A DNA stretch of 64,000 nt from Prolixibacteraceae bacterium (GTDB lineage: Bacteria; Bacteroidota; Bacteroidia; Bacteroidales; Prolixibacteraceae). The position numbers were made by a program, and so were the translations under genes. Positions 27,701 through 36,688 of this stretch are shown one piece after another. The notes below the pieces were generated by a model, which saw nothing but the letters and a program-made list of their open reading frames with translations, searched no databases and was not told the DNA's origin. The DNA lies in the NCBI GenBank assembly GCA_003506435.1, contig DOAQ01000042.1, positions 124,001-188,000 on the forward strand, read 5' to 3'. Every line of letters starts with the position of its first letter. The first letter of the stretch is position 1.

Positions 27701-28575
27701 AGTGCTATCTCCTTCAGCTTTTTGTATATACGAACTGCTTCAACGGCTTCCCTGACATCGTGTACCCGCAGAATATCGGCGCCAGCGACCAGCGATAAAG
27801 TGTTTACCACCGAAGTTCCGTTCAAACTATCGGCAGGTGTGTGGCCCAGTAAACTGGCAATCATTGATTTTCGCGAAACGCCGACCAGCAAAGGCAACTG
27901 GAATACTTTAAACGCATCGAGGCGGTTGAGCAGTTCATAGTTGTCGTCCAATGTTTTACCAAAGCCGAATCCCGGGTCAATGATAACATCTTTCACCCCG
28001 CATTTAGTAAGCCGCTTTACTTTTTCTGTGAAAAAGTTTGATATTTCCTTGATAATATCATCGTATTCAGGTTCTTCCTGCATGGTCTGCGGGGTTCCCT
28101 GAATGTGCATCAGCACGTACGGAACATCAAGTTTGCCGATGGTTTCGAACATGTGAACATCGAAATTGCCTCCCGAAATATCGTTCACCATACAGGGTCC
28201 GCACTCTTCGATCACCCGCACAGCTACCCACGAGCGGAAGGTATCGACAGACAGGCGTGCAGCGGGAAACTTTTTCCGGATGGCACAAACTGCCGGCATC
28301 AGGCGGTCAAGCTCTGTTTTGGTAGAAACATCTGACGCGCCGGGGCGGGTCGAAACAGCGCCAATATCGATAAATGTCGCACCCTGTTCCAATATCTCTT
28401 CGGCACGTGCCAGTATTTTTTTCTCATTTTTGTATTTTCCTCCGTCGAAAAACGAATCGGGCGAAAGGTTCAGGATTCCCATTACGATCGGATCTTTCAG
28501 ATCAATAATTTCTCCATTTAATTGAATGGTATGCTTGCGCTTAAAAAATTTTGATGCGTTAGATGTGATTAACAT
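27697..28575 (-). CDS. folP: Dihydropteroate synthase
   Basis: This 292-residue protein condenses p-aminobenzoate with dihydropterin pyrophosphate in folate synthesis. Signatures are VMGILNLSPDSFFDGG near residue 31, IDIGAVSTRPGA near 69, and IDPGFGFGKTLDDN near 195. The C-terminal LRVHDVREAVEAVRIYKK is typical. Its length is a little above average because of an N-terminal leader. It is divergently oriented from the DUF1599 gene and is translationally coupled to cdaA. Confidence 0.97.
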   Translation of the reverse strand: MLITSNASKFFKRKHTIQLNGEIIDLKDPIVMGILNLSPDSFFDGGKYKNEKKILARAEEILEQGATFIDIGAVSTRPGASDVSTKTELDRLMPAVCAIRKKFPAARLSVDTFRSWVAVRVIEECGPCMVNDISGGNFDVHMFETIGKLDVPYVLMHIQGTPQTMQEEPEYDDIIKEISNFFTEKVKRLTKCGVKDVIIDPGFGFGKTLDDNYELLNRLDAFKVFQLPLLVGVSRKSMIASLLGHTPADSLNGTSVVNTLSLVAGADILRVHDVREAVEAVRIYKKLKEIAL

Positions 28576-28685
28576 GGTTTGAGCAATTTGAATTTATTAA
28601 CAACCGTATTGTACAAAAGTAAAATAAAATCGAGCTAATTTACGCATTAAATTAATACTTTTATGCCTTTCAAACCAATGTATAT

Positions 28686-29231
28686 ATGGAAAAAACCTCA
28701 CAACAATACGATCATGTCATATCAGTGTGCCAGGATATTTTTACCAAGAAGATGAAAGACTATGGCACAGCCTGGCGTATTTTACGCCCAAGTTCGCTGA
28801 CTGACCAGATTTATATAAAGGCGCAGCGGATACGCAGTTTGGAAGAAAAAGGTGTCAGCAAGGTAGGCGAAGGTATCCGGCCTGAATACATCGGCATCAT
28901 CAATTATTGCATTATGGCCCTCATTCAGCTTGAAAAAGGCGCTTCGGAACAGGAAAATATCAGCAACGATGAAATATTGAAATTATACCAGCATTATTTT
29001 CAGGTGGCCAAAGAACTGATGATGGCAAAAAATCACGATTACGACGAAGCCTGGCGCAACATGCGCATGAGCTCGTACACCGACCTGATCCTGATGAAGA
29101 TTAAACGCACCAAGCAAATTGAGGACAACCAGGGAAAAACTATTATTTCAGAAGGGATTGATGCCAATTACATGGACATGATCAATTATTCGGTGTTTGC
29201 CCTGATTAAAATTGAATTTGAAAATCATTGA
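28686..29231 (+). CDS. DUF1599-domain protein
   Basis: This 181-residue protein has two similar halves: KKMKDYGTAWRILRPSSLTDQ near residue 22 and NHDYDEAWRNMRMSSYTDL near 118. Each half is followed by a KxxRxxxIE-type helix. This is the DUF1599 family, also linked to nucleotide-modification-associated domains. The position beside folP-cdaA and upstream of a DoxX protein and tpiA is conserved in Bacteroidales. The function is unknown. Confidence 0.88.
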   Translation: MEKTSQQYDHVISVCQDIFTKKMKDYGTAWRILRPSSLTDQIYIKAQRIRSLEEKGVSKVGEGIRPEYIGIINYCIMALIQLEKGASEQENISNDEILKLYQHYFQVAKELMMAKNHDYDEAWRNMRMSSYTDLILMKIKRTKQIEDNQGKTIISEGIDANYMDMINYSVFALIKIEFENH

Positions 29232-29306
29232 TCAGCGAAAAACAGCAAGGCTGTATTTTTTAGCTTCTTTTCGCATAAAACCAATCGTTCAACCAAGTTG
29301 TATGTA

Positions 29307-30521
29307 ATGAATAAACATCTTTTCATTATTCCGATATTCCTGTTGTTTGCATCTCTGAATGCTGAAAATGTGCAGGCTCAGGATAAATTGTCGCTTGAAT
29401 CAGCAAATTACCACACGATACGCGACGGTATCCGGAATTGCCGTATTCAGTTTGAGCGAAATAAAACCGGGCGGGTAGCATTTCTCGGCGGTTCAATTAC
29501 ATATAATCCGGGATGGCGCGACAGTGTTTGTGTTTACTTAAAAAAACGTTTTCCGGAAACCAGGTTTGAATTTATTGCCGCCGGAATTCCCTCAATGGGA
29601 ACAACACCGGGCGCTTTTCGTTTGGTAAGAGATGTGCTTTCAAAAGGAAAGATCGATCTTTTGTTTGAAGAAGCTGCAGTAAACGATGCAGTCAACGGAC
29701 GAACCACGGTTGAACAAATCAGGGCGATGGAAGGAATTGTGAGACACACACGAATAGCAAATCCGGCTGCCGATATTGTGATGATGCACTTTGCTGACCC
29801 CAACAAAATGAAGGATTATCGCGAAGGCCGCGAACCGGAAGTGATCAGTAACCACAATAAGGTTGCCGGTCATTATAATATTCCGGTCATTAATCTGGCA
29901 AAGGAAGTAACCGACCGGATCGACAATGGAGAATTCACCTGGAAAGACGATTTCAAAGATCTTCACCCCTCTCCTTTCGGACAAGGAATTTATGCCCATT
30001 CGATGATCGAATTTCTGGAAAATGTGTTTTCAGGTCGGATTGATGCCAGTGATACGATTTCAGAATATCCGCTCCCTAAAAAACTGGATGAATTTTGCTA
30101 CGATAAAGGCGAATTAATAACTATTCAGTCCATAAAATTAACCAAAGGCTGGACAATCGATCCGAAGTGGAACCCGCACGACGGAACCGGTTTACGCCCT
30201 GACTTCTTTGATGTGCCCATGTTGATTGGTAAACCCGATAAAATTATTTCGCTGAACTTTAAAGGAAAAGCGGTTGGCATTGTCATTGCTGCCGGTCAGG
30301 ATGCCGGAATTATTGAATACCGCATTGATAAAGGCGAATGGCAGAAACAAAACCTGTTCACAACATGGAGCAAAGGACTCCATCTTCCATGGTATTACAC
30401 TTTGACTTCCGAACTTGATCAGAAAAATCATAAACTGGAAATCCGCATCTCGGGAGAAAAAGATGAGAAAAGCAATGGAAATGCCTGTCGGATCAGGTAT
30501 TTTTACGTGAATGGATATTGA
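29307..30521 (+). CDS. Secreted SGNH/GDSL hydrolase
   Basis: The ATG at 29307 gives a signal peptide (MNKHLFIIPIFLLFASLNAE); an upstream TTG at 29298 is less likely. The SGNH blocks are RVAFLGGSITYNPGW (block I with GGSIT), LFEEAAVNDAVNG (block III) and DLHPSPFGQGIYAH (block V with the catalytic Asp-His pair). A C-terminal ~150-residue beta-rich domain follows. Such enzymes deacylate or de-esterify polysaccharides or lipids outside the cytoplasm; the substrate is unknown. It interrupts the usually compact DUF1599-DoxX-tpiA cluster. Confidence 0.85.
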   Translation: MNKHLFIIPIFLLFASLNAENVQAQDKLSLESANYHTIRDGIRNCRIQFERNKTGRVAFLGGSITYNPGWRDSVCVYLKKRFPETRFEFIAAGIPSMGTTPGAFRLVRDVLSKGKIDLLFEEAAVNDAVNGRTTVEQIRAMEGIVRHTRIANPAADIVMMHFADPNKMKDYREGREPEVISNHNKVAGHYNIPVINLAKEVTDRIDNGEFTWKDDFKDLHPSPFGQGIYAHSMIEFLENVFSGRIDASDTISEYPLPKKLDEFCYDKGELITIQSIKLTKGWTIDPKWNPHDGTGLRPDFFDVPMLIGKPDKIISLNFKGKAVGIVIAAGQDAGIIEYRIDKGEWQKQNLFTTWSKGLHLPWYYTLTSELDQKNHKLEIRISGEKDEKSNGNACRIRYFYVNGY

Positions 30522-30586
30522 AACGAAATCAACAATGCAGCAGTATTGTTGTTGTATATTCGAAATAATAAAAAAGAAAACTGCAA

Positions 30587-31714
30587 ATGAAGATAGTACA
30601 ACAACTCACACGAATTCTGTTAGGGATCACCTTCGTTTTTTCGGGCTTTGTAAAAGGTATCGACCCGTGGGGATCAGCGTATAAATTCACCGATTATTTC
30701 ACTTCGTTTGGCTGGGATTCGCTGGTTAATCTGGCTTTTCCACTGGGTATTTTACTGGCGGCTGCCGAATTTGCCATCGGTGTAGCTTTAATTTTCAAAT
30801 TATGGATGCGCTTTACATCATGGGTGGCATTGCTTTTTATGGCTTTTTTCACCGCACTGACCTTATACATTGCAATTACCAATCCGGTTACCGATTGCGG
30901 TTGTTTTGGCGATGCACTGGTTCTTACAAACTGGCAGACATTTTATAAAAACCTGGTATTTATTGGTCTTGCTATTTTTATTTTCAGAAACAGGACGAAA
31001 TATGAGAACAAAGACGGAATGATTTTACCTCTCGTTTTTAGCGGGATGACCCTGATAGTTTACTTCTATTTTGTCGATTATTCCTACAATCATTTACCGC
31101 TGATTGATTTCCGTCCGTATAAAGTTGGCACCAACATTCCGGAAGCCATGCAAATCCCGGAAGGAGCACCGAAAGATGTTTACAAGACTATTTTCAAATA
31201 TAAGAACAAGGAAACCGGGAAAATAAAGACCTTCACAGAAGAGAACTACCCATGGCAGGATACACTGTTGTGGGAATATGTTTCAATGGAGTCAAAACTA
31301 GTAAAAGCAGGTTATAAAGCACCCATTCATGATTTCAGAATGGAAAGCGAAGGTGGTGAAGATGTAAAAGACTTTTTCCTGTACGACGAAGGTTACACAT
31401 TTATTCTGGTTGCTTACAACCTTCTAAAAACCAATCGGGAAGCTATGCAAAAAGTCAATGAACTGGCGAAACACGCAAGTGCGAATAATATGCAATTCAT
31501 AGGGATGACTTCCTCTGCGCGTGACGAGATCAACAGTTTTGTGACTGAAACCGGTGCGTCGTTTGAATTTTTTAATTGCGATGAAATTACCCTAAAAACC
31601 ATCATCCGTTCGAATCCGGGACTACTGCTTTTGAAAAAAGGAACCATCATTGCCAAGTGGCATTACAACGATATTCCGGATGATAAGAAGCTGAAAGAGG
31701 TTATTGAGGAGTGA
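30587..31714 (+). CDS. DoxX/MauE-like membrane protein
   Basis: This 375-residue protein begins with a four-helix DoxX-like domain: RILLGITFVFSGFVKGIDPW, then NPVTDCGCFGDALVLTNW, whose CGCFGD resembles MauE-type redox proteins. Residues ~180-375 form a soluble, thioredoxin-like region without an evident CxxC. It sits upstream of tpiA as in other Bacteroidales. A quinone- or thiol-linked redox role is possible but unproven. Confidence 0.85.
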   Translation: MKIVQQLTRILLGITFVFSGFVKGIDPWGSAYKFTDYFTSFGWDSLVNLAFPLGILLAAAEFAIGVALIFKLWMRFTSWVALLFMAFFTALTLYIAITNPVTDCGCFGDALVLTNWQTFYKNLVFIGLAIFIFRNRTKYENKDGMILPLVFSGMTLIVYFYFVDYSYNHLPLIDFRPYKVGTNIPEAMQIPEGAPKDVYKTIFKYKNKETGKIKTFTEENYPWQDTLLWEYVSMESKLVKAGYKAPIHDFRMESEGGEDVKDFFLYDEGYTFILVAYNLLKTNREAMQKVNELAKHASANNMQFIGMTSSARDEINSFVTETGASFEFFNCDEITLKTIIRSNPGLLLLKKGTIIAKWHYNDIPDDKKLKEVIEE

Positions 31715-32055
31715 GATATGAGTAATGAGTAATGAGTAATGAGTAATGAGTAATGAGTTGTGAGTTGTGAGTTTTGAGTTGTGAGTTTTGAGTTGTGAGT
31801 TTTGAGATGGCAAAAAATGTTCAGTTTCTAGAAAATTGTTTTTTAAATTTTGGACCTGAATCAGGGAAGATGTCCGAAAGACAGAGAAGTGAGCAGCGTT
31901 TCAACAATTAAGCAATCCAGCCATTTAGCCATTCAGTTGCTATGCTGTTAAACTTTAGTTAAAACCTTTATTTGCGGGGAACAGATATTCTGTGGTTCAA
32001 TTGCTTTTTATAAATTAGCGCCCATTCAAAGAAACACATTAAAAACCAAATCATA
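31715..32055. repeat. Heptamer microsatellite and intergenic region before tpiA
   Basis: From about 31718 to 31807 the sequence is a run of 7-bp units, first GAGTAAT-type (about five copies), then alternating GAGTTGT and GAGTTTT. It starts right after the stop of the DoxX-like gene. The remaining ~250 bp hold the presumed tpiA promoter but no clear consensus. The repeat could slip in length. Confidence 0.75.
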
Positions 32056-32814
32056 ATGAGAAAGAAAATAGTTGCCGGCAACTGGAAATGTAATACTACA
32101 GTTCAGGAAGGTATTGAGCTTGCAAAAGCAGTTAACGAATTGGTTGCCAAAGAAGGCAATAAAAATGTAGTCGTGGTTTTGGGAACTCCCTTTACACACC
32201 TCACAAGTGTAGTTGCCAGTGTCGATGCCAGCCGCATTGGCGTTGCATCGCAAAACTGTGCCGCCGAAGCAAAAGGCGCTTTCACCGGCGAAGTTTCTGC
32301 TGCCATGGTAAAATCAACCGGAGCCGGATACGTTATTTTAGGCCATTCCGAACGTCGCGAATACTACAACGAAACCAGCGAAACACTGAATAAGAAAGTA
32401 GCTCTTTCTTTTGCAAACGGCCTCACTCCTATTTACTGCTGCGGCGAACCGTTGTCAATCCGCGAAGCCGGAACACAAAACGGTTTTGTGAAAACCCAGT
32501 TGGACGAAACCATTTTCAACCTGTCGGCTGAAGAATTCTTGAAACTGGTAATTGCTTACGAACCCATCTGGGCCATCGGAACAGGGGTTACTGCAAGTAC
32601 ACAGCAGGCACAGGATATGCTGGCCTACATCCGCAGCCTGATTGCTGATAAATTTGGCGCTGCTGTTGCCGAAGAAACTTCGATCCTTTACGGAGGTAGC
32701 TGCAATGCAAAAAATGCTGCTGAATTGTTCTCTCAGCCTGACATCGACGGTGGTTTGATCGGCGGCGCTTCATTAAAAGCCGAAGATTTCATCCAGATCA
32801 TCAACGGATTCTAG
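32056..32814 (+). CDS. tpiA: Triosephosphate isomerase
   Basis: This 252-residue glycolytic enzyme interconverts dihydroxyacetone phosphate and glyceraldehyde 3-phosphate. It starts MRKKIVAGNWKCN (Asn/Lys active-site pair). It carries VILGHSERREYY with the electrophilic His near residue 96, and VIAYEPIWAIGTG with the base Glu near 168. The phosphate loop is LYGGSCNAKN. The length is standard. Confidence 0.98.
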   Translation: MRKKIVAGNWKCNTTVQEGIELAKAVNELVAKEGNKNVVVVLGTPFTHLTSVVASVDASRIGVASQNCAAEAKGAFTGEVSAAMVKSTGAGYVILGHSERREYYNETSETLNKKVALSFANGLTPIYCCGEPLSIREAGTQNGFVKTQLDETIFNLSAEEFLKLVIAYEPIWAIGTGVTASTQQAQDMLAYIRSLIADKFGAAVAEETSILYGGSCNAKNAAELFSQPDIDGGLIGGASLKAEDFIQIINGF

Positions 32815-32838
32815 AAATTTAGATCATCAACTATACAG

Positions 32839-32870
32839 AAAGCCATTTCCGAAAGGGAGTGGCTTTTTTT
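32839..32870 (+). terminator. Terminator after tpiA
   Basis: AAAGCCA and TGGCTTT pair around an inner TTCC/GGGA stretch and a GAAA loop, followed by a run of T, 25 bases after the tpiA stop codon. Confidence 0.8.
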
Positions 32871-33117
32871 ATGAACAAACCAATGCGACAAATAAAGTTC
32901 GTATCAAAAATTGATTTACGATTAACGAATGCCTATTATAGATTTGGAGCTTTAATAGCCGGGAAATACTTCATAAATCAAAATCGGTAGTCGTCTTTAT
33001 TCAAAACCCAAATAAAATATTTATAAGAACTAAAGTAACTGCTGTCATGTTACAGGGTTTTGACCTTTTAACGGACAATAAAAAATTTACGATTTTGGCA
33101 ATAAATTATGATTGTTT

Positions 33118-33152
33118 TTTGAATTATCAATCATAATATATCACTATATTTG
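33118..33152 (+). promoter_or_regulatory. Bacteroidota-type promoter of the pseudopilin block, with inverted repeat
   Basis: TATATTTG at 33145-33152 fits the TAnnTTTG -7 element of Bacteroidota and TTTG at 33118-33121 can be the -33 element, with a slightly long 23-base spacing. An inverted repeat ATGATTG/CAATCAT (33109-33115, 33128-33134) overlaps it and could bind a regulator. The start codon follows 21 bases after the -7 element. The rest of 32871-33117 shows nothing assignable. Confidence 0.5.
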
Positions 33153-33172
33153 AAAGCAAAAATCTCCCCAAT

Positions 33173-33586
33173 ATGGAAAAAAACAGAGTAAACAGAAAAA
33201 TTAAGGCTTTTACCCTCTCCGAACTTTTAGTTGTATTGGTAATTATCGGCATTTTGGTTTTAATAGCCTTACCGAACCTTATGCCACTAATCTCCCGGGC
33301 AAAAAGCACAGAGGCCAAGATGCAGCTTTCCCATCTTCACAATCTGGAGAAAAATTATTTTTACATGTATTCGAAGTACTCTGCCGAGTTCGATGTCATT
33401 GGATTCGAACACGAGAAACTAATAACCGAAGATGGAAATGCAAACTATAAAATCGAAATAGTGGAATCCACCATAAACAGTTTTAAAGCCCGGGCTACTG
33501 CTGTTGCCGATTTCGATGGTGATGGTACCTTTAATGTATGGGAAATTGATCAGGATAAAAGGTTAACTGAAGTTGTTAAAGACTGA
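33173..33586 (+). CDS. Type II/IV pseudopilin, GspG-like
   Basis: This 137-residue protein has a prepilin leader and N-terminal helix: KIKAFTLSELLVVLVIIGIL. Cleavage would fall between Ala and Phe, and the Glu at +5 is present; Ala replaces the usual Gly at -1. The C-terminal domain has an acidic loop FDGDGTFNVWEID that could bind calcium, as in major pseudopilins of type II secretion. It is first in an operon with the prepilin peptidase (TGATG stop-start overlap) and assembly ATPase. Confidence 0.87.
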   Translation: MEKNRVNRKIKAFTLSELLVVLVIIGILVLIALPNLMPLISRAKSTEAKMQLSHLHNLEKNYFYMYSKYSAEFDVIGFEHEKLITEDGNANYKIEIVESTINSFKARATAVADFDGDGTFNVWEIDQDKRLTEVVKD

Positions 33587-34089
33587 TGTATGCCGCTATA
33601 ACTCTTTTTATTGTAGCAGGTCTTTTAAGTATCTGCTATCAGGATTTTAAATCAAGAGAGGTTTATCTGATTAATTATCTGATTTTATATCTGTTGTACT
33701 TTATACATATAGTGTCCGGAGGTTTTACCATAGAGCCTGGCATTATCATTTTTAATACATGTATATCCCTGATTGTAGCATCCATGCTGTTCATCTACTA
33801 TCTGTTCAGATATAAAACCGGAGCTTTTCACAAAATCAGGTCTTCTATAGGATCTGGAGATGTGTTGATTATCCCGCTTTTCATCTTCAGCTTTTCCCCT
33901 TTTAATTTTATCGTGTTTTATATGATCTCCCTGATACTTTCACTCATTTTTTCGCTGACAATTAATTTTTTCAGAAAAAACACAACGATTCCTCTGGCAG
34001 GTATTCAGGCTATTGTTCTCGCCGCATGTCATATTTTTCATATAACTGGTTTTATAAACATGCAAAACGATATTTATACACTTCTGTAA
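33586..34089 (+). CDS. Prepilin peptidase, A24 family (short form)
   Basis: This 167-residue membrane protein has about six hydrophobic segments. The first catalytic Asp lies in SICYQDFKSREVYL near residue 21 and the GxGD-type second Asp in SSIGSGDVLIIP near residue 91. It lacks the N-terminal methylase domain with Cys pairs found in full GspO/PilD, so it resembles the short archaeal/TadV-like types. It would process the pseudopilins of this locus. Confidence 0.8.
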   Translation: MYAAITLFIVAGLLSICYQDFKSREVYLINYLILYLLYFIHIVSGGFTIEPGIIIFNTCISLIVASMLFIYYLFRYKTGAFHKIRSSIGSGDVLIIPLFIFSFSPFNFIVFYMISLILSLIFSLTINFFRKNTTIPLAGIQAIVLAACHIFHITGFINMQNDIYTLL

Positions 34090-34102
34090 ACGATGACCAT
34101 TT

Positions 34103-35497
34103 ATGCAAACCGAACTTACTATCGATAAAAACGCCCTTGACCTGATTACAGCAGAACAGGCATGGCATTATAATATCATTCCTGGAAAGGTTTCTGATGA
34201 TGAAATTCAGTTTTATTGCCTCAAGAACGATTTCATGATCCAGGAAGAGCTGGAACTTTTACTGGGCAAGGACATCATTCTGATTGAACTTGCGGAAGAT
34301 GTGATCAGGAAACAGTTGGTAAAATACTACCCGGTAAATGCCAGGGCAAAAACAGGAATTAGTCATTTTAGCAACGATTTCAATGATTTTCTCCCTAAAA
34401 TAATCAGCGAAGCACAGCTACTCAGTTCCAGTGACATTCATGTTGAATCATACGAACAGGAATGCCGGATTCGTTTCCGGGTTGATGGCAAACTGGCTGA
34501 ACGATACCGTTTCAGTAAAGAAAAATACCCTGCGCTTGTAAACCGGATAAAAATACAGGCCCATCTTGATATTGCAGAGAAACGTCTGCCGCAGGACGGG
34601 CGTATTATATTTAAAAACGAAGAAACAAAAACGGACATACGGGTTTCGGTACTTCCAACCCTGTATGGTGAAAAAGTGGTTTTAAGGTTATTGAACGCGA
34701 ATGCTGCCGATATCACCCTCGATGATCTGGGGTTTGGAGAGGAACAATTGAAATTGTATAAAACTTCTATACAAAAACCTCACGGAATTATTTTGATCAG
34801 CGGACCGACTGGCTCGGGAAAAACAACGACCCTGTACGCAAGCCTGAAGTTTCTGAATAAGGAAAACGTAAACATCATGACGGTTGAAGACCCGATCGAA
34901 TATACCCTCGACGGGATCAATCAGGTGCAGGTGAAGGACGACATCGGGTTAAGTTTTGCCGCAGCATTGCGTACTTTTCTGCGACAAGACCCGGATATTA
35001 TTATGCTGGGCGAGATACGCGACAAGGAATCGGCACAAATGGCGATACGTGCAGCTTTAACCGGACATTTGGTTTTCTCGACCCTGCATACCAATTCGGC
35101 TTATGGTACCATCTCCCGTTTGCTCGACATGGACATTCCCCCCTACCTGGTTTCCGGAACATTAAGCCTGTCGATGGCGCAGCGGCTGGTACGTCTGCTT
35201 TGTCCGCATTGCAAACAGGAAGAGACTTTTTCCAACGATGCACTGCCTGCCGGCGAAAAATTAAGCATACAAACACACCACAAAGCGGTTGGATGCGAAC
35301 AATGCTATTTTACCGGGTATTCGGGACGGAAAGCTATTTATGAGTTAATACCGGTTACTCACGAAATTTCAGAAAAAATAAAGCGCAACAAACTATCGGT
35401 TGACGACCTGAAGTTTCGGAGCCTGAAAGACAGCGCCCTTGAATTATTTGTTTCCGGGCAAACCTCCCTTGAAGAGATACTGAGCTATTTGCTGTAG
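34103..35497 (+). CDS. Secretion/pilus assembly ATPase, GspE/PilB family
   Basis: This 464-residue AAA-type ATPase drives pseudopilus assembly. An N-terminal domain is followed by SSDIHVESYEQECRIRFRVD, Walker A ISGPTGSGKTTTLYAS near residue 232, the Asp box MTVEDPIEYTLDGINQ, and Walker B-like DPDIIMLGEIRD near 296. The His box is GHLVFSTLHTNSA. A zinc knuckle CPHC/CEQC lies near 367 and 398. It partners with the GspF-like protein encoded 26 kb away at 61669-62796. Confidence 0.94.
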   Translation: MQTELTIDKNALDLITAEQAWHYNIIPGKVSDDEIQFYCLKNDFMIQEELELLLGKDIILIELAEDVIRKQLVKYYPVNARAKTGISHFSNDFNDFLPKIISEAQLLSSSDIHVESYEQECRIRFRVDGKLAERYRFSKEKYPALVNRIKIQAHLDIAEKRLPQDGRIIFKNEETKTDIRVSVLPTLYGEKVVLRLLNANAADITLDDLGFGEEQLKLYKTSIQKPHGIILISGPTGSGKTTTLYASLKFLNKENVNIMTVEDPIEYTLDGINQVQVKDDIGLSFAAALRTFLRQDPDIIMLGEIRDKESAQMAIRAALTGHLVFSTLHTNSAYGTISRLLDMDIPPYLVSGTLSLSMAQRLVRLLCPHCKQEETFSNDALPAGEKLSIQTHHKAVGCEQCYFTGYSGRKAIYELIPVTHEISEKIKRNKLSVDDLKFRSLKDSALELFVSGQTSLEEILSYLL

Positions 35498-35595
35498 ATT
35501 TTTTTACTTCTCTTTAAAACCGATGTCTATACAACTCCCTGTAAAACTATGATTCAGGAAAATTTTGTACCAGATAAAAACGGACAGAAAATAGC

Positions 35596-36276
35596 CCCTG
35601 CTACCGCGCGATTGTATCGCTTGGTTTTCAGCACATTGCTCTACCTAACAACTATAACATTGTCCAACAAACCCTTTTCGCCTGCATAATCAATGGCACT
35701 GCTGTAAATGTAATCTTCTGCCCTGAAAACCAAACCTGCCTCTACCGGATTTTTATGAACGTAATCGATTTTTTCATCTATTACTTTGTTGCTCCATAAT
35801 TCGATAGGATGGTTGTCGTGCCTCCAAAACTGATATTGGTTCACATTCGATGCGCTATTCCCCGCATTTCTGAATCGGTCAAGCAGAAATTCTTTCCTGC
35901 TCTCTTTTGGGTTTTCAATAATAGCTTTTACTATTGCCTTACTGGTGAACCGTTTGAAATCACCAATTAACAACCCGGGCTTTTGTCCCCTACCACTCCT
36001 GAAAATCAAATGAATGTGGCTGGTCATTATGCACCATGCAAATATCTCCATTCCTTTTTCTTTTTGGCAATAATGCAGGCTGTCGATGATGATGTTTTTG
36101 TACTCGTTGCGGGTAAACACATCCAACCACTCAACAACGGCAAAACTCACAAAATAAACGCCTTCGGGATTGTAGAATTTGTAGTTGCGGCTCATGCAAG
36201 AATTTATCGTTGTTGTGCCCTAAAAATAAGGAATTTATTTTAGTTGACCACGCGATGCAATCGCGCGGTAGCGGGG
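35596..36276. mobile_element. REP/RAYT element
   Basis: A Y1-type REP-associated transposase gene is flanked by inverted REP-like hairpins at about 35596-35620 and 36251-36276. The right one reads GCGATGCAATCGCGCGGTAG and the left complement differs at one base in that core. Each can fold on itself (CGCGAT/ATCGCG). The right REP directly abuts a broken XRE regulator. Confidence 0.75.
35641..36195 (-). CDS. REP-associated tyrosine transposase (RAYT, Y1 HUH family)
   Basis: This 184-residue protein has the HUH motif in AWCIMTSHIHLIFRS near residue 55, an N-terminal NPEGVYFVSFAVVEWLDVF, and a C-terminal Tyr in KIDYVHKNPVEAGLVF that fits the catalytic residue. RAYTs cut and join single-stranded REP hairpins, two of which flank it. 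The reading frame is intact. It has no link to the secretion genes except position. Confidence 0.92.
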   Translation of the reverse strand: MSRNYKFYNPEGVYFVSFAVVEWLDVFTRNEYKNIIIDSLHYCQKEKGMEIFAWCIMTSHIHLIFRSGRGQKPGLLIGDFKRFTSKAIVKAIIENPKESRKEFLLDRFRNAGNSASNVNQYQFWRHDNHPIELWSNKVIDEKIDYVHKNPVEAGLVFRAEDYIYSSAIDYAGEKGLLDNVIVVR

Positions 36277-36639
36277 GTTACGAAACCAAAGGGGTACAAC
36301 CTCCCGCCGATGTGCTGAGCCGGTTGGCCGGGGTGTTTGATGTTTCGATTGATTATCTGGGCAAAGTTGATAAATACTTCCACTTCGGTTATTGGAAGGT
36401 ACGAACGGGATGAGATGACCCCTTCCATTGAGGCTGCAAGGAAAATAGCAAAGATTCTTGGCACTACGGTTGGTTATCTTTTAGACGAGACCGAACAGGA
36501 AAACTTGTTTAAAGACCCCGATATGCTTAAAAGGCTCAATGAGATTGAGAAGATGGAAAAAGAAGATAAAAACCATATCCTTTATGCTATTGATGGACTT
36601 ATCAAAAGTGTGAAGCTTAAAAATATTGCTGCATTATAA
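36277..36639 (+). pseudogene. Broken XRE-type regulator (two fragments in different frames)
   Basis: Next to the right REP, one frame reads YETKGVQPPADVLSRLAGVF then DVSIDYL, the second half of a Cro/CI helix-turn-helix. At about 36370 the similarity moves to another frame: INTSTSVIGRYERDEMTPSI, then a C-terminal EKEDKNHILYAIDGLIKS tail ending at 36639. Both pieces lack the N-terminal HTH helices. It appears to be a chimera of two related XRE genes, decayed beside the transposase element. Confidence 0.7.
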
Positions 36640-36640
36640 A

Positions 36641-36671
36641 GCAAAAAGCCCGGAAAGTCCGGGCTTTTTGC
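36641..36671. terminator. Strong bidirectional terminator
   Basis: GCAAAAAGCCCGGA (36641-36654) and TCCGGGCTTTTTGC (36658-36671) form a perfect 14-bp stem with a 3-base loop. It lies between the XRE remnant (+) and the small lipoprotein gene (-) and carries T-runs on both strands. Confidence 0.88.
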
Positions 36672-36688
36672 TTTTACAATTAATATTT

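Noticed and set aside
35550..35690. 46-codon plus-strand ORF beginning MIQENFVPDKNGQK
   Set aside because: Crosses the left REP hairpin and the end of the transposase gene; likely chance ORF.
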